Shown here: positions 32,509 to 39,471 of the stretch, in pieces
How the letters are laid out: each line of letters starts with the position of its first letter
How positions within the stretch are numbered: position 1 is the first letter of the stretch
Origin: CAYVGO01 sp964450725
GTDB taxonomy: Bacteria > Bacteroidota > Bacteroidia > Bacteroidales > UBA932
Assembly (NCBI GenBank): GCA_964450725.1
Contig: CAYVGO010000017.1
Coordinates: forward strand, 1-39,471
Direction of reading: 5' to 3'
Length of the DNA: 39,471 nt
Translations under genes and position numbers: made by a program
The notes under the pieces: generated by a model
The model's input: only the letters and a program-made list of their open reading frames with translations
What the model was told of the DNA's origin: nothing
Databases searched by the model: none

Positions 32509-35497
32509 GGCAAGCATCGGCATGGCACAGCAGCCTTTGCAGAATCCTAAAGACCCGTTTTATATCCAATACCTTCACCACCCTTGGGTTGACAGTATCT
32601 ATCACTCGCTCTCTTGGAGAGAACGGCTGGCACAGTCTATCTGGTTGGGTGTAAGGACAGATACACCGCCAACATTTTTTGAGGCATCTAAAGGGATAAC
32701 CCAAGATAATATTGGGGGTATCGTTCAGTTTGCAGGACAGGCAAAGCAGATAGTCCAACTGAATCAATATTACCAGTCGCTTGCCAAAACGCCGCTGATG
32801 ATTGCCATTGACGGTGAGTGGGGGTTAGGGATGAGGATTGCAGAAGTAGAGCCGTTTCCATATCAGATGGCGTTAGGATCTTGTACAGATACTTCATTAC
32901 TTTATCGCATGGGTCGCATTGTAGGACACCAGTCCAAAATACTGGGTATTCACATGAACCTTGCCCCTACGGTAGATGTAAACAATAATGCTCTTAACCC
33001 CGTGATTGGGATACGTTCCTTCGGTCAATCTCCACAGAATGTAGCACACTATGGATATGCTTATGTTAAGGGTATGGAAGATGCAGGGATACTTACCTCT
33101 ATCAAGCATTTTCCCGGACACGGCAATACGAGCGTGGACTCACATTACGGCTTGCCGGTCATTAAAGGGAGTGTTGCTGAATTAGACTCTACAGAGCTCT
33201 ATCCCTTCCGGCAAATTGTAGCACGGGGTGTAACCAGTGTAATGTCTGCCCATGTTAATATTCCTGCCTTTAATCAAACCCCCGATAATACTTTGCCTGC
33301 CTCTCTCTATAGACCTGCTCTTGCCGGCATATTGCGCGATAAGTGGAACTATAAAGGGTTAATCATTACCGATGCTATGAATATGAGCGGAGCAAAAGTG
33401 GTGGGAGATGAGGGAGAACGTGCTGTGCTGGCATATTTGGCAGGTAATGATATTATAGAGTATCCGCTGAACTATGAAGTATGCCTCAATGCCTTAGATA
33501 AGGCTCGAAAGAAGAAGCGAATTACCAAACAGCGGATTGAAGAGAGTTGTCGCCGTATTCTTGCCGCAAAGTATGCTGCAGGTTTGTCTGAGAAGAAAAC
33601 TTATTATGCTGTGAATGTCAATAACGACAGTATTGATGCTCTAATGGCACAGATGGTTGCACACTCTTTAGTATTACTCAAAAACGACAATAATCTTCTC
33701 CCTCTCTTACCCAAGAATCATAAACAAAAGATAGCCGTTGTATGCTTAAGAACATCTCCCAATAATCAGTCTTTTAGTCAAAGAATGAAAGATTACATAG
33801 ATGCAGACTATTACTACTTTGATTACAAGAATGGCTTTATGACCCCTGAAGCCTTTTTGCAGCAACTGTCGCACTATCAGACCGTAGTCTATGACTTGGG
33901 AGACCTCTTTGCCCGTCCTCAATTCAGCCGTGTCCATGTAGATTACTACAGCGGTGAGGAAAAACCGTTGTATCCTTATGGTGTTACGCAGGCTTTAAAG
34001 GATATGGTTTATCTGGCTCCCGATAATAATCCTAATACAATTCTCTCTATTTCTGCAAACCCTTATGTACTCAATGAATTACAGGGTGCCGACCGTTTTT
34101 CGGCAATCCTTTACTGCGGGCAAGATAATGGTTATGCCAATGACCTGATGGCTCAGGCAGTCTGCGGAGGAAGAGTTATTGAAGGAAAGTTTCCTGTTAC
34201 TACCCAATGTTTTATTATGGGTCAAGGGCTGTCGGTTCCTGAAACCGTAACCTTAGGCTTTGACTATCCTGCAACGGCAGGGTCGGAGATTCCTCAGTTG
34301 GCACAACGGATAGACTCTATTGTTTACAGAGGACTGAAGGAGAATGCCTTTCCGGGTGTACAGATACTTGTAGCAAAGGATAAAAAGGTAGTCTTCAGAA
34401 AGTCATACGGAGTAACACGCTTTGGGGGTGAAGAGCCTGTAACCAATAATCATCTCTATGATTTGGCTTCCATCACCAAAATACTCTCTACTTTGCCTGT
34501 CTTTATGCAACGCTATGACCGTAAGCAACTCTCCTTAGACAAACCTTTTATTACCTATCTGCCTGAGACAGAGCACAACATATTGATGTATAGTAATAAA
34601 AAGGACATTACATTACGACGTATCTTCGCTCACCATGCAGGGTTAATCCCCTTTTATCCTTATTATAAAGCGGCCTTAGACAATACAGGTCAGGGGTCTT
34701 ATGTATCTAAGTTTGCTGCTGACAGAATGAGTGAAGCACACAATCTCAGGGTAGGTAAGCACCTGTTTGTCAACTATAACTTTAAAGAGTATGTCTTTAG
34801 TACAATTGCCGCTTCACCCCTGATGGAACCCAATAAATATCTTTACTCCTGTACAGGATTAGTGATGATGCCTACATTACTCGAAGAGCAACTAAAGCAG
34901 CCTTTTGACCGTTATCTGGAAGACTCTCTTTATTACCCCTTAGGGATACAGCGGCTGTGTTATAATCCTACAGAACGCTTTTCTGTACAGGAGATTATCC
35001 CTACCGAATATGACTCAGTGTTCAGAAAGCAACTTTTACAAGGTTATGTAGATGATGAGGCGGCAGCAGTGATTGGCGGGGTTTCAGGTAATGCAGGGCT
35101 ATTTGGTAACTCATTCTCTGTAACGCAGATGATGCAGGCTTATTTGGATAAGTGCACACTGGCAGGCTACCGGTTTGCGTCGGCAGCCATGATGGATACC
35201 TTTAACTGTCGCTATTATACGGCAGATAATAACCGACGGGGATTGATATTCGACAAGCCGTCGTTACCCGGAGATACGACCGTAGTAGATTATCCTTGTA
35301 AAGGTCCCAGCCAGGAGAGTTTCGGACACTTCGGCTTTACCGGTACTTTCACATGGGCTGACCCGAAGTATAACTTAGTCTATGTATTTCTTTCCAACAG
35401 AGTTTACCCCACCCGCAAGAATACTAAAATATCATCTCTCAATATCCGTACGGCAATATTGGAAGAGGTTTACAAAGCCATAGAATTAGAACACTGA
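32509..35497 (+). CDS. Exported GH3 NagZ-type glucosaminidase fused to a beta-lactamase/AmiE-type serine hydrolase (5' end in gap)
   Basis: The frame is open from the gap edge as A-S-I-G-M-A-Q-Q-P, the end of a signal peptide (GMA|QQ), so the true start lies in the N run; the first visible ATG is 32522. Numbering from it, the GH3 domain spans about 25-590. It has the NagZ signature KHFPGHGNTSVDSHYGLP, whose Asp206/His208 form the family acid-base dyad, and the nucleophile Asp284 in IITDAMNMSG. From about 600 follows a class C beta-lactamase-like domain with S-I-T-K (Ser650, Lys653) and HFGFTG (about 936); the usual Y-S-N/D position reads Y-S-C. NagZ removes GlcNAc from muropeptides and AmiE removes peptide from MurNAc; in Bacillus subtilis these are separate neighbours. 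The stop overlaps the next ATG by one base. Confidence 0.92.
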
Positions 35498-36987
35498 TGA
35501 AACATATTACTACATCATTATTACTACTGACCGTTCTTTACGGTTATTCGCAGTCTCCCCTTCGGGAGTTTCGTGGAGCATGGATTGCTACTGTTGCCAA
35601 TATTGACTTCCCGAGTAAACAGGGATTAGATGTTCAGAGTCAGCAAGCAGAACTTACTCGCTGGTTTGACTTGATGAAGGAGTACAAACTCAATACCGCC
35701 ATACTGCAAATTCGTCCTACGGCAGATGCACTCTATCACTCTGCCTTAGAGCCCGCTTCGCACTGGATTACGGGAAAGCAGGATACGGTACTTCCTTATG
35801 ACCCTCTGCAATTTGCCATAGAACAAGCCCGAAGGCGAGGACTGTCATTACACGTATGGCTTAACCCTTACAGAGTACTGATGGATACTGCCGATATTGC
35901 CCTACTCTCTCCCCAACACCTTTACTACAGGCAACCCGAACTCTTTGTAACCTACGGTAAAACACTATACTTTAACCCGGCGTTAGAGCAGTCCAGAGAG
36001 TTTCTGGCAGAGGTAGTCAAAGACATTATTACACGTTATCAAGTAGAAGGAATACACATGGACGACTACTTTTATCCCTATCCTTTAAAAGGTCAGGAGT
36101 TTCCGGATACATTACAGTATCAACAAGAGCAACACACGTTCGACAATATCGGTGATTGGAGACGCAATAATGTCAACCTGATGATTCAGCGGGTAGCCGC
36201 AGTGATTCGGGAACATAACCCTTCGGTAGAGTTTGGGATTTCACCCTTCGGCGTATGGCGTAATCAGAGTGCTGACCCTCAAGGTTCTGATACTAAAGCC
36301 GGAATCAGTAACTATGACCACTTGTATGCCGACATTCTGCTGTGGCAACGACAGCATTGGATAGATTATGTTGTACCGCAGTTGTATTGGCACATCGGGT
36401 TTAACCTTGCAGACTACCGTACGTTAGCCATTTGGTGGAATAACAATGCGTTAAACTGTAACTTGTATATAGGACAAGCCCCCTACAGAATCAACAAGCA
36501 ATCTAAAACCAAGTCATGGAGAACGGCGAAGGAGATTATAAGGCAGGTAGAAATTAACCGCAGTTTACCCAACATCAAAGGCTCGGTGTTCTTTAGTATG
36601 AAGTCTCTGAAGTCTGATGTCTCTTTAGATTTACAGCGGCAACTTACTAAGAAGTACTATTCCTATGAAGCCATAGTTCCTGAGTGTAAGACCAAACAAC
36701 CGATTATCCCTGAAGTACCTTCTGATGTTATTACGACTAAAGTAGATAAGAGTAAAGAGATATTGGTTATGTGGAAAGGAGGTAGCAATAGTCGTAGGTT
36801 TGTGATTTACAAAGTACCCAAGAATAAACCCTTGAGTGTTGACGACCCTTCTCATATTATTGCTGTTACCGGCGAAACCTCTTTTAGACTGCAGCAACCC
36901 AAACCCAAGAAATACAACTACTACATAACAGCCTTGTCGGCAACCCAAACCCAAAGCGACTGGGTAACTATTAACATCTCAGAATAA
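35497..36987 (+). CDS. GHL10 (DUF187) glycoside hydrolase, DigH-like
   Basis: The 496-residue protein has a signal peptide (MKHITTSLLLLTVLYGYSQ) and starts with REFRGAWIATVANIDFPS, the hallmark of the GHL10/DUF187 family. HVWLNPYRV and the acidic pair Asp189-Asp190 in GIHMDDYFYPYP mark the TIM-barrel active site. The last ~90 residues (ILVMWKGGSNSRRFVIYKV ... YNYYITALS) look like a fibronectin type III domain. E. coli DigH (YddW), of this family, cuts peptide-free glycan strands left by amidases. That fits the AmiE-like domain encoded just upstream, with which it is translationally coupled (TGATG), and the NamZ gene 22 bases downstream. It is probably periplasmic or in the outer membrane. Confidence 0.9.
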   Translation: MKHITTSLLLLTVLYGYSQSPLREFRGAWIATVANIDFPSKQGLDVQSQQAELTRWFDLMKEYKLNTAILQIRPTADALYHSALEPASHWITGKQDTVLPYDPLQFAIEQARRRGLSLHVWLNPYRVLMDTADIALLSPQHLYYRQPELFVTYGKTLYFNPALEQSREFLAEVVKDIITRYQVEGIHMDDYFYPYPLKGQEFPDTLQYQQEQHTFDNIGDWRRNNVNLMIQRVAAVIREHNPSVEFGISPFGVWRNQSADPQGSDTKAGISNYDHLYADILLWQRQHWIDYVVPQLYWHIGFNLADYRTLAIWWNNNALNCNLYIGQAPYRINKQSKTKSWRTAKEIIRQVEINRSLPNIKGSVFFSMKSLKSDVSLDLQRQLTKKYYSYEAIVPECKTKQPIIPEVPSDVITTKVDKSKEILVMWKGGSNSRRFVIYKVPKNKPLSVDDPSHIIAVTGETSFRLQQPKPKKYNYYITALSATQTQSDWVTINISE

Positions 36988-37009
36988 CTTACTTTAATAT
37001 ATTATCATT

Positions 37010-38182
37010 ATGGCTACAAAACTCAGTTTCGTCTTTGCTCTTGTTCTCATTAGTTTACTCAATCTGCAAGCACAAGTTATTACAGGAGCAGCACAGTTAG
37101 AAAGGTATTTGCCACTCTTAAAAGGTAAAACCGTAGGACTGATGGGTAACCAGACTTCAGTAGTAGGAAAAGAACATTTGGTCGATGTGTTGCTGCGGGA
37201 AAAGGTAGCACTCAAGTTCGTATTTGCACCCGAACACGGCTTTCGAGGTACCATAGAGCGTGGTGAGAAAGTATCCAATGATAGAGATGCAAAGACCGGG
37301 TTACCGATTTACACGCTTTATGGTAAGAATGACAAAGCAGACTCTATTGTAGGGAGTGTTGATGTGATGATTTTTGACTTACAGGATGTAGGAGCCAGAT
37401 TCTATACTTACATTACCTCTCTACACCATGTAATGCAGTTGTGTGCCAATAACAACAAACTCCTGATTGTACTCGACCGTCCGAACCCTTGCGGAGACCA
37501 AGTCGATGGACCCGTAAGGAAGGATGACAAATACAAAAGCGGCGTGAGTTACCATAAAATAGCCATGGTACACGGCTTGACCATCGGAGAATTGGCACAG
37601 ATGATTAACGGTGAAAAGTGGTTAGACAAGGGAAAGAAAGCAAAGCTACACATTGTCAAATGTCTTAATTATGACCATAGTACTATGTATAACCTTCCGG
37701 TAGTACCTTCTCCAAGCCTTACTAACCACCTCTCCGTAAGGCTCTATGCTTCGCTGTGTCTTTTTGAAGGTACTGAAATCAGTGTCGGCAGGGGTACAGA
37801 TTACCCCTTTCAAGTCATAGGTTATCCTAATCCTGTATTCGGCGACTTTACCTTTACTCCGGGTGTAAGAACGGGTATGGCTACTCATGTAGAGAATAAA
37901 GGAGAAACGTGCTATGGTGTTGACTTGCGGAATGTAAACCCCGACAGTATTAAATTCACCCTGCAATACTTTATAGACTTCTACCACAAGTCCCAACAAA
38001 TCAAGGACTTTATATTCTTTACACGTCCCGACTTCTTCAACAAGTTAGCAGGGAATGGAGAATTGATAGAGCAAATCAAGTCCGGCATGACCGCAGAACA
38101 AATCAAAGCGTCATGGCAACCTGAATTGTTGCAGTACAAGCAAATGCGAAAAAAGTACTTGCTGTATAAGGATTTTGAGTAG
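37010..38182 (+). CDS. namZ: Exo-beta-N-acetylmuramidase NamZ (DUF1343, GH171)
   Basis: NamZ cleaves MurNAc from the non-reducing end of peptide-free glycan. The 390-residue protein has a signal peptide (MATKLSFVFALVLISLLNLQAQ) and the DUF1343 signatures: GLMGNQTSVV, FAPEHGFRG (conserved Glu75), then FDLQDVGARFYTYITSL and VLDRPNPCGDQVDGPV. GRGTDYPFQVIG follows in the C-terminal part. B. subtilis NamZ (YbbC) lies in an operon with NagZ, AmiE and MurQ, and Tannerella forsythia has homologues, so gene order and function agree with a murein-salvage locus. Alternate action of NamZ and NagZ would convert bare glycan to free MurNAc and GlcNAc. A hairpin follows 25 bases after the stop. An exact 226-base copy of 37926-38151 recurs at the window end. 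Confidence 0.95.
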   Translation: MATKLSFVFALVLISLLNLQAQVITGAAQLERYLPLLKGKTVGLMGNQTSVVGKEHLVDVLLREKVALKFVFAPEHGFRGTIERGEKVSNDRDAKTGLPIYTLYGKNDKADSIVGSVDVMIFDLQDVGARFYTYITSLHHVMQLCANNNKLLIVLDRPNPCGDQVDGPVRKDDKYKSGVSYHKIAMVHGLTIGELAQMINGEKWLDKGKKAKLHIVKCLNYDHSTMYNLPVVPSPSLTNHLSVRLYASLCLFEGTEISVGRGTDYPFQVIGYPNPVFGDFTFTPGVRTGMATHVENKGETCYGVDLRNVNPDSIKFTLQYFIDFYHKSQQIKDFIFFTRPDFFNKLAGNGELIEQIKSGMTAEQIKASWQPELLQYKQMRKKYLLYKDFE

Positions 38183-38207
38183 TAGGGTTGAGGTTATATC
38201 AACACAA

Positions 38208-38230
38208 AAGCGGCATTACAAATGCCGCTT
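38208..38230 (+). terminator. Terminator hairpin after namZ
   Basis: AAGCGGCATT (38208-38217) pairs perfectly with AATGCCGCTT (38221-38230) around a 3-nt loop. The G+C-rich stem follows the last salvage gene by 25 bases. Only a weak T tract follows. Confidence 0.6.
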
Positions 38231-38299
38231 AATACTCCAACTATTTTCCTCTACATATTCTCACTAATAAGGGTTATTACAAATTAGTATACATACAAA

Positions 38300-38641
38300 T
38301 TATTTTATTTTTATATTAATTTGCTTTAAGTTATTTGATATATTGCACAATACTTTTAATACAGACCAGATAACAATCGAAATAGGTAGAATATATAAAA
38401 TTGCCATTAAATAAAACCATCCAGTATCTTTATCACTACTACTATGATTATCTAATTTAGTCATTCCAATGAAAAAAAATAATATAGAGAGAATAATACC
38501 GCTCAATAAAATTATATCAGATATTATGGTCAAGGTTTTTTCTGCATTGTTAGAATTTTCAGTACCGCTATCACTTCTCTTGATAGTATTTGTTTCTGGT
38601 GAACTTTGTACTCCAAAAGTGTTTTCAATATTATTTTTCAT
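38300..38641 (-). CDS. Small hypothetical membrane protein
   Basis: The 113-residue protein has a hydrophilic N-terminus (1-35, rich in Asn/Ser/Thr) and two clear membrane helices (about 38-60, IISDIILLSGIILSILFFFIG, shown only by its core I-L-L-S-G-I-I-L-S; and about 76-98, YLMAILYILPISIVIWSVL). A short basic tail follows (NNLKQINIKIK). I do not recognise a family. It starts two bases after the stop of another small membrane-protein frame (38644-38874) on the same strand, so the two form a pair that could be read from the promoters near 39000-39146. It faces the namZ gene, with the namZ terminator between. Small paired membrane proteins can be immunity, toxin or phage-related products, but nothing here decides this. 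Confidence 0.6.
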   Translation of the reverse strand: MKNNIENTFGVQSSPETNTIKRSDSGTENSNNAEKTLTIISDIILLSGIILSILFFFIGMTKLDNHSSSDKDTGWFYLMAILYILPISIVIWSVLKVLCNISNNLKQINIKIK

Positions 38642-38643
38642 AG

Positions 38644-38874
38644 TTATTTTTGATTCTTATAAATATTAATAAAAAATGGTAATTTTAATGCGATAGATAT
38701 TAGGTTGAATGCTCCAATGATTAGAGCATACTCGCTTGAATATGTCAATACATCTGCATTGCATAAAAAGTAATAAATTGACAATAGTAGTGATAAAATA
38801 ATGCTAATAATAATGAGTAGTGTGTATTTTTTCTCATAATATTTGTGGACTGTTGTGTCATTGCCCTCGTCGCT
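38644..38874 (-). pseudogene. Small membrane-protein frame without ATG, preceded in frame by a TAA
   Basis: An open minus-strand frame of 76 codons reads SDEGNDTTVHKYYEKKYTLL, then two hydrophobic stretches (IIISIILSLLLSIYYFL; YALIIGAFNLISIALKLPFFI), and ends NIYKNQK with a TAA two bases before the next gene. It has no ATG. The in-frame codon just before it is a TAA (38875-38877), and the frame upstream of that encodes MNVLATRFIYY from an ATG at 38910. A C-to-T change in one codon (CAA or CAG to a stop) would explain the break, as would an unusual start codon (a TTG lies inside the first helix) or a sequencing error. No family recognised. Confidence 0.45.
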
Positions 38875-38910
38875 TTAATAATAAATAAATCTTGTTGCTA
38901 AGACATTCAT
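38875..38910 (-). CDS. Possible leader peptide MNVLATRFIYY
   Basis: An 11-codon frame (ATG at 38910, TAA at 38875-38877) lies directly upstream of, and in phase with, the membrane-protein frame at 38644-38874. It could be a leader peptide that couples translation, or the true N-terminus of that protein separated by a nonsense change. Both it and the following frame are downstream of two Bacteroides-type promoters. Confidence 0.3.
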   Translation of the reverse strand: MNVLATRFIYY

Positions 38911-38970
38911 TTCTCTATTATTTCGATAAGCGAACAACACACAGAAAACGTGGGCAGTCACTTATCAGCA

Positions 38971-39001
38971 CAAAGGTACGACCAAGCACCCACCTACCAA
39001 A
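38971..39001 (-). promoter_or_regulatory. Bacteroides-type promoter P2 (TTTG-N19-TACCTTTG)
   Basis: On the minus strand TTTG (38998-39001) is followed after 19 bases by TACCTTTG (38971-38978), a full match to both elements at the consensus spacing. It would drive the leader peptide and the membrane-protein frames. The bases are also part of the long hairpin, so the match could be a by-product of the stem. Confidence 0.5.
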
Positions 39002-39008
39002 TAAGTAA

Positions 39009-39017
39009 TGCCCACGT
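39009..39017. repeat. 9-bp inverted repeat partner in the structured region
   Basis: TGCCCACGT (39009-39017) is the inverse complement of ACGTGGGCA (38948-38956). It offers a pairing that competes with the inner stem of the long hairpin, which is how attenuators switch state. Confidence 0.5.
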
Positions 39018-39114
39018 AACCCGTGAGCATTTTACTTACTGTTCTTTGGTAGGTTAAAAAAATGGTCGTTTTTTGTGCCTCAAACAATAGCAAAACGCTA
39101 TATCTAATCAGCGG

Positions 39115-39146
39115 CAAAGATATGAAAAATTAGTATAATATGCAAA
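39115..39146 (-). promoter_or_regulatory. Bacteroides-type promoter P1 (TTTG-N20-TATCTTTG)
   Basis: On the minus strand TTTG (39143-39146) is followed after 20 bases by TATCTTTG (39115-39122). Both elements and spacing fit the Bacteroides primary-sigma consensus. It points into the long hairpin RNA. With P2 it is one of only two promoters in the window where I find both boxes. Confidence 0.6.
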
Positions 39147-39200
39147 ATATAGTTTAAATGTTTTTAGAGAACTAATTTAACTCTTATTTTTAGAGTTAAG

Positions 39201-39471
39201 GCCGCCTATGGAGGGAATAAAGGAGAACCTGCTATGGTGTTGATCTGCGGAATGTAAACCCCGACAGTATTAAATTCACCCTGCAATACTTTATAGACTT
39301 CTACCACAAGTCCCAACAAATCAAGGACTTTATATTCTTTACACGTCCCGACTTCTTCAACAAGTTAGCAGGGAATGGAGAATTGATAGAGCAAATCAAG
39401 TCCGGCATGACCGCAGAACAAATCAAAGCGTCATGGCAACCTGAATTGTTGCAGTACAAGCAAATGCGAAA
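39201..39471 (+). pseudogene. Partial copy of namZ at the window end
   Basis: Positions 39246-39471 are identical to 37926-38151 of namZ over 226 bases and run to the last base of the window. Just before this the copy is diverged but still alignable: GAT-CTG against GAC-TTG and ACC against ACG are synonymous, one A is missing (a frameshift), and A-A-Y-G-G-N-K-G-E aligns with A-T-H-V-E-N-K-G-E. Upstream of about 39200 there is no namZ similarity and no start codon in frame. It is a broken second copy, a junction with a related sequence, or an assembly artefact. Confidence 0.6.

Larger units (their letters stand above)
38968..39108 (-). ncRNA. Candidate structured RNA or leader with a long hairpin
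   Basis: Read on the minus strand, 39078 down to 38968 can fold as one long interrupted hairpin. From outside inwards: GCACAAA with TTTGTGC, ACGACCA with TGGTCGT, ACCTACCAAA with TTTGGTAGGT, and AAGTAAAATGCTCAC with GTGGGCATTACTT (two bulged bases). A small ATAGC-GTTTT-GCTAT hairpin lies at about 39087-39101 near the predicted 5' end. A promoter with correct spacing (39115-39146) predicts a start near 39108. TGCCCACG further downstream (38949-38956) can pair with CGTGGGCA of the inner stem, a possible alternative fold. It could be a small RNA, an attenuating leader for the membrane proteins, or an inverted-repeat mobile element. I cannot assign a known RNA family. Confidence 0.45.

Noticed and set aside
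39080..39200. Insertion-sequence end at the namZ copy junction
   Set aside because: I found no transposase, no terminal inverted repeat at 39200 and no target-site duplication.
38183..39471. tRNA or tmRNA in the structured region
   Set aside because: No CCA-type acceptor stem or T-loop (GTTCGAATC) is present; the folding is one long hairpin.

Overview
The window looks like a scaffold from an uncultured member of the Bacteroidota, most likely order Bacteroidales. The evidence is a SusC/SusD pair, a NigD-like lipoprotein, type IX secretion (T9SS) components (PorP/SprF, a type B C-terminal sorting domain, a PorE-like OmpA protein), DUF6913 and DUF6530 genes, several promoters of the Bacteroides form (TTTG / TAnnTTTG) and low G+C. 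Two runs of exactly 100 N mark scaffold joins, so this is probably a metagenome or draft assembly. I saw no tRNA, rRNA, CRISPR array or insertion sequence.

Layout. (1) 1-1666: the tail of an unidentified gene, then a membrane-anchored four-heme NapC/NrfH-like cytochrome fused to a SUMF1 (formylglycine-generating-enzyme-like) domain. (2) 1757-6681, minus strand: a tight operon ligA - DUF6913 gene - dapA - TPR protein. (3) 6682-7076: a spacer with a cluster of TACGTACGTGCGTAA-type palindromes. (4) 7077-16189, minus strand: a T9SS surface locus with PorP/SprF, a DUF6530 protein, a 1650-residue DUF11-repeat adhesin carrying a type B sorting domain, and a PorE-like TPR / beta-propeller / OmpA protein. 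(5) 16259-17983, minus strand: CorA and a NigD-like lipoprotein. (6) 18369-38182: a peptidoglycan-salvage locus. (7) 38183-39471: two small membrane ORFs, a candidate structured RNA with well-formed promoters, and an exact 226-nt copy of part of the last salvage gene at the window edge.

Region 6 is the main discovery candidate. anmK is divergent from a SusC/SusD outer-membrane pair. These are followed by a lipoprotein NlpC/P60 peptidase, a dipeptide epimerase with a Tat-like signal, a NagX/HGSNAT-like membrane protein, MurQ, a MurK-like sugar kinase, an AmpG/MurT-like permease, an HU-like DUF4469 protein, an exported NagZ-beta-lactamase fusion (equivalent to NagZ plus AmiE of Bacillus subtilis), a DigH-like GHL10 hydrolase and a NamZ exo-muramidase. 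Together they could strip peptides from cell-wall fragments, release GlcNAc and MurNAc, import them, and convert MurNAc or anhydroMurNAc to GlcNAc-6-phosphate. The unusual inference is that the SusC/SusD pair is a peptidoglycan-fragment importer, which would make this a peptidoglycan utilization locus. No regulator is visible in it.

Assembly cautions: the first N gap (14300-14399) is flanked by an exact 55-nt repeat and is probably a false gap between overlapping contigs. The second (32409-32508) truncates genes on both sides. The final ~270 bases may be a misassembly.
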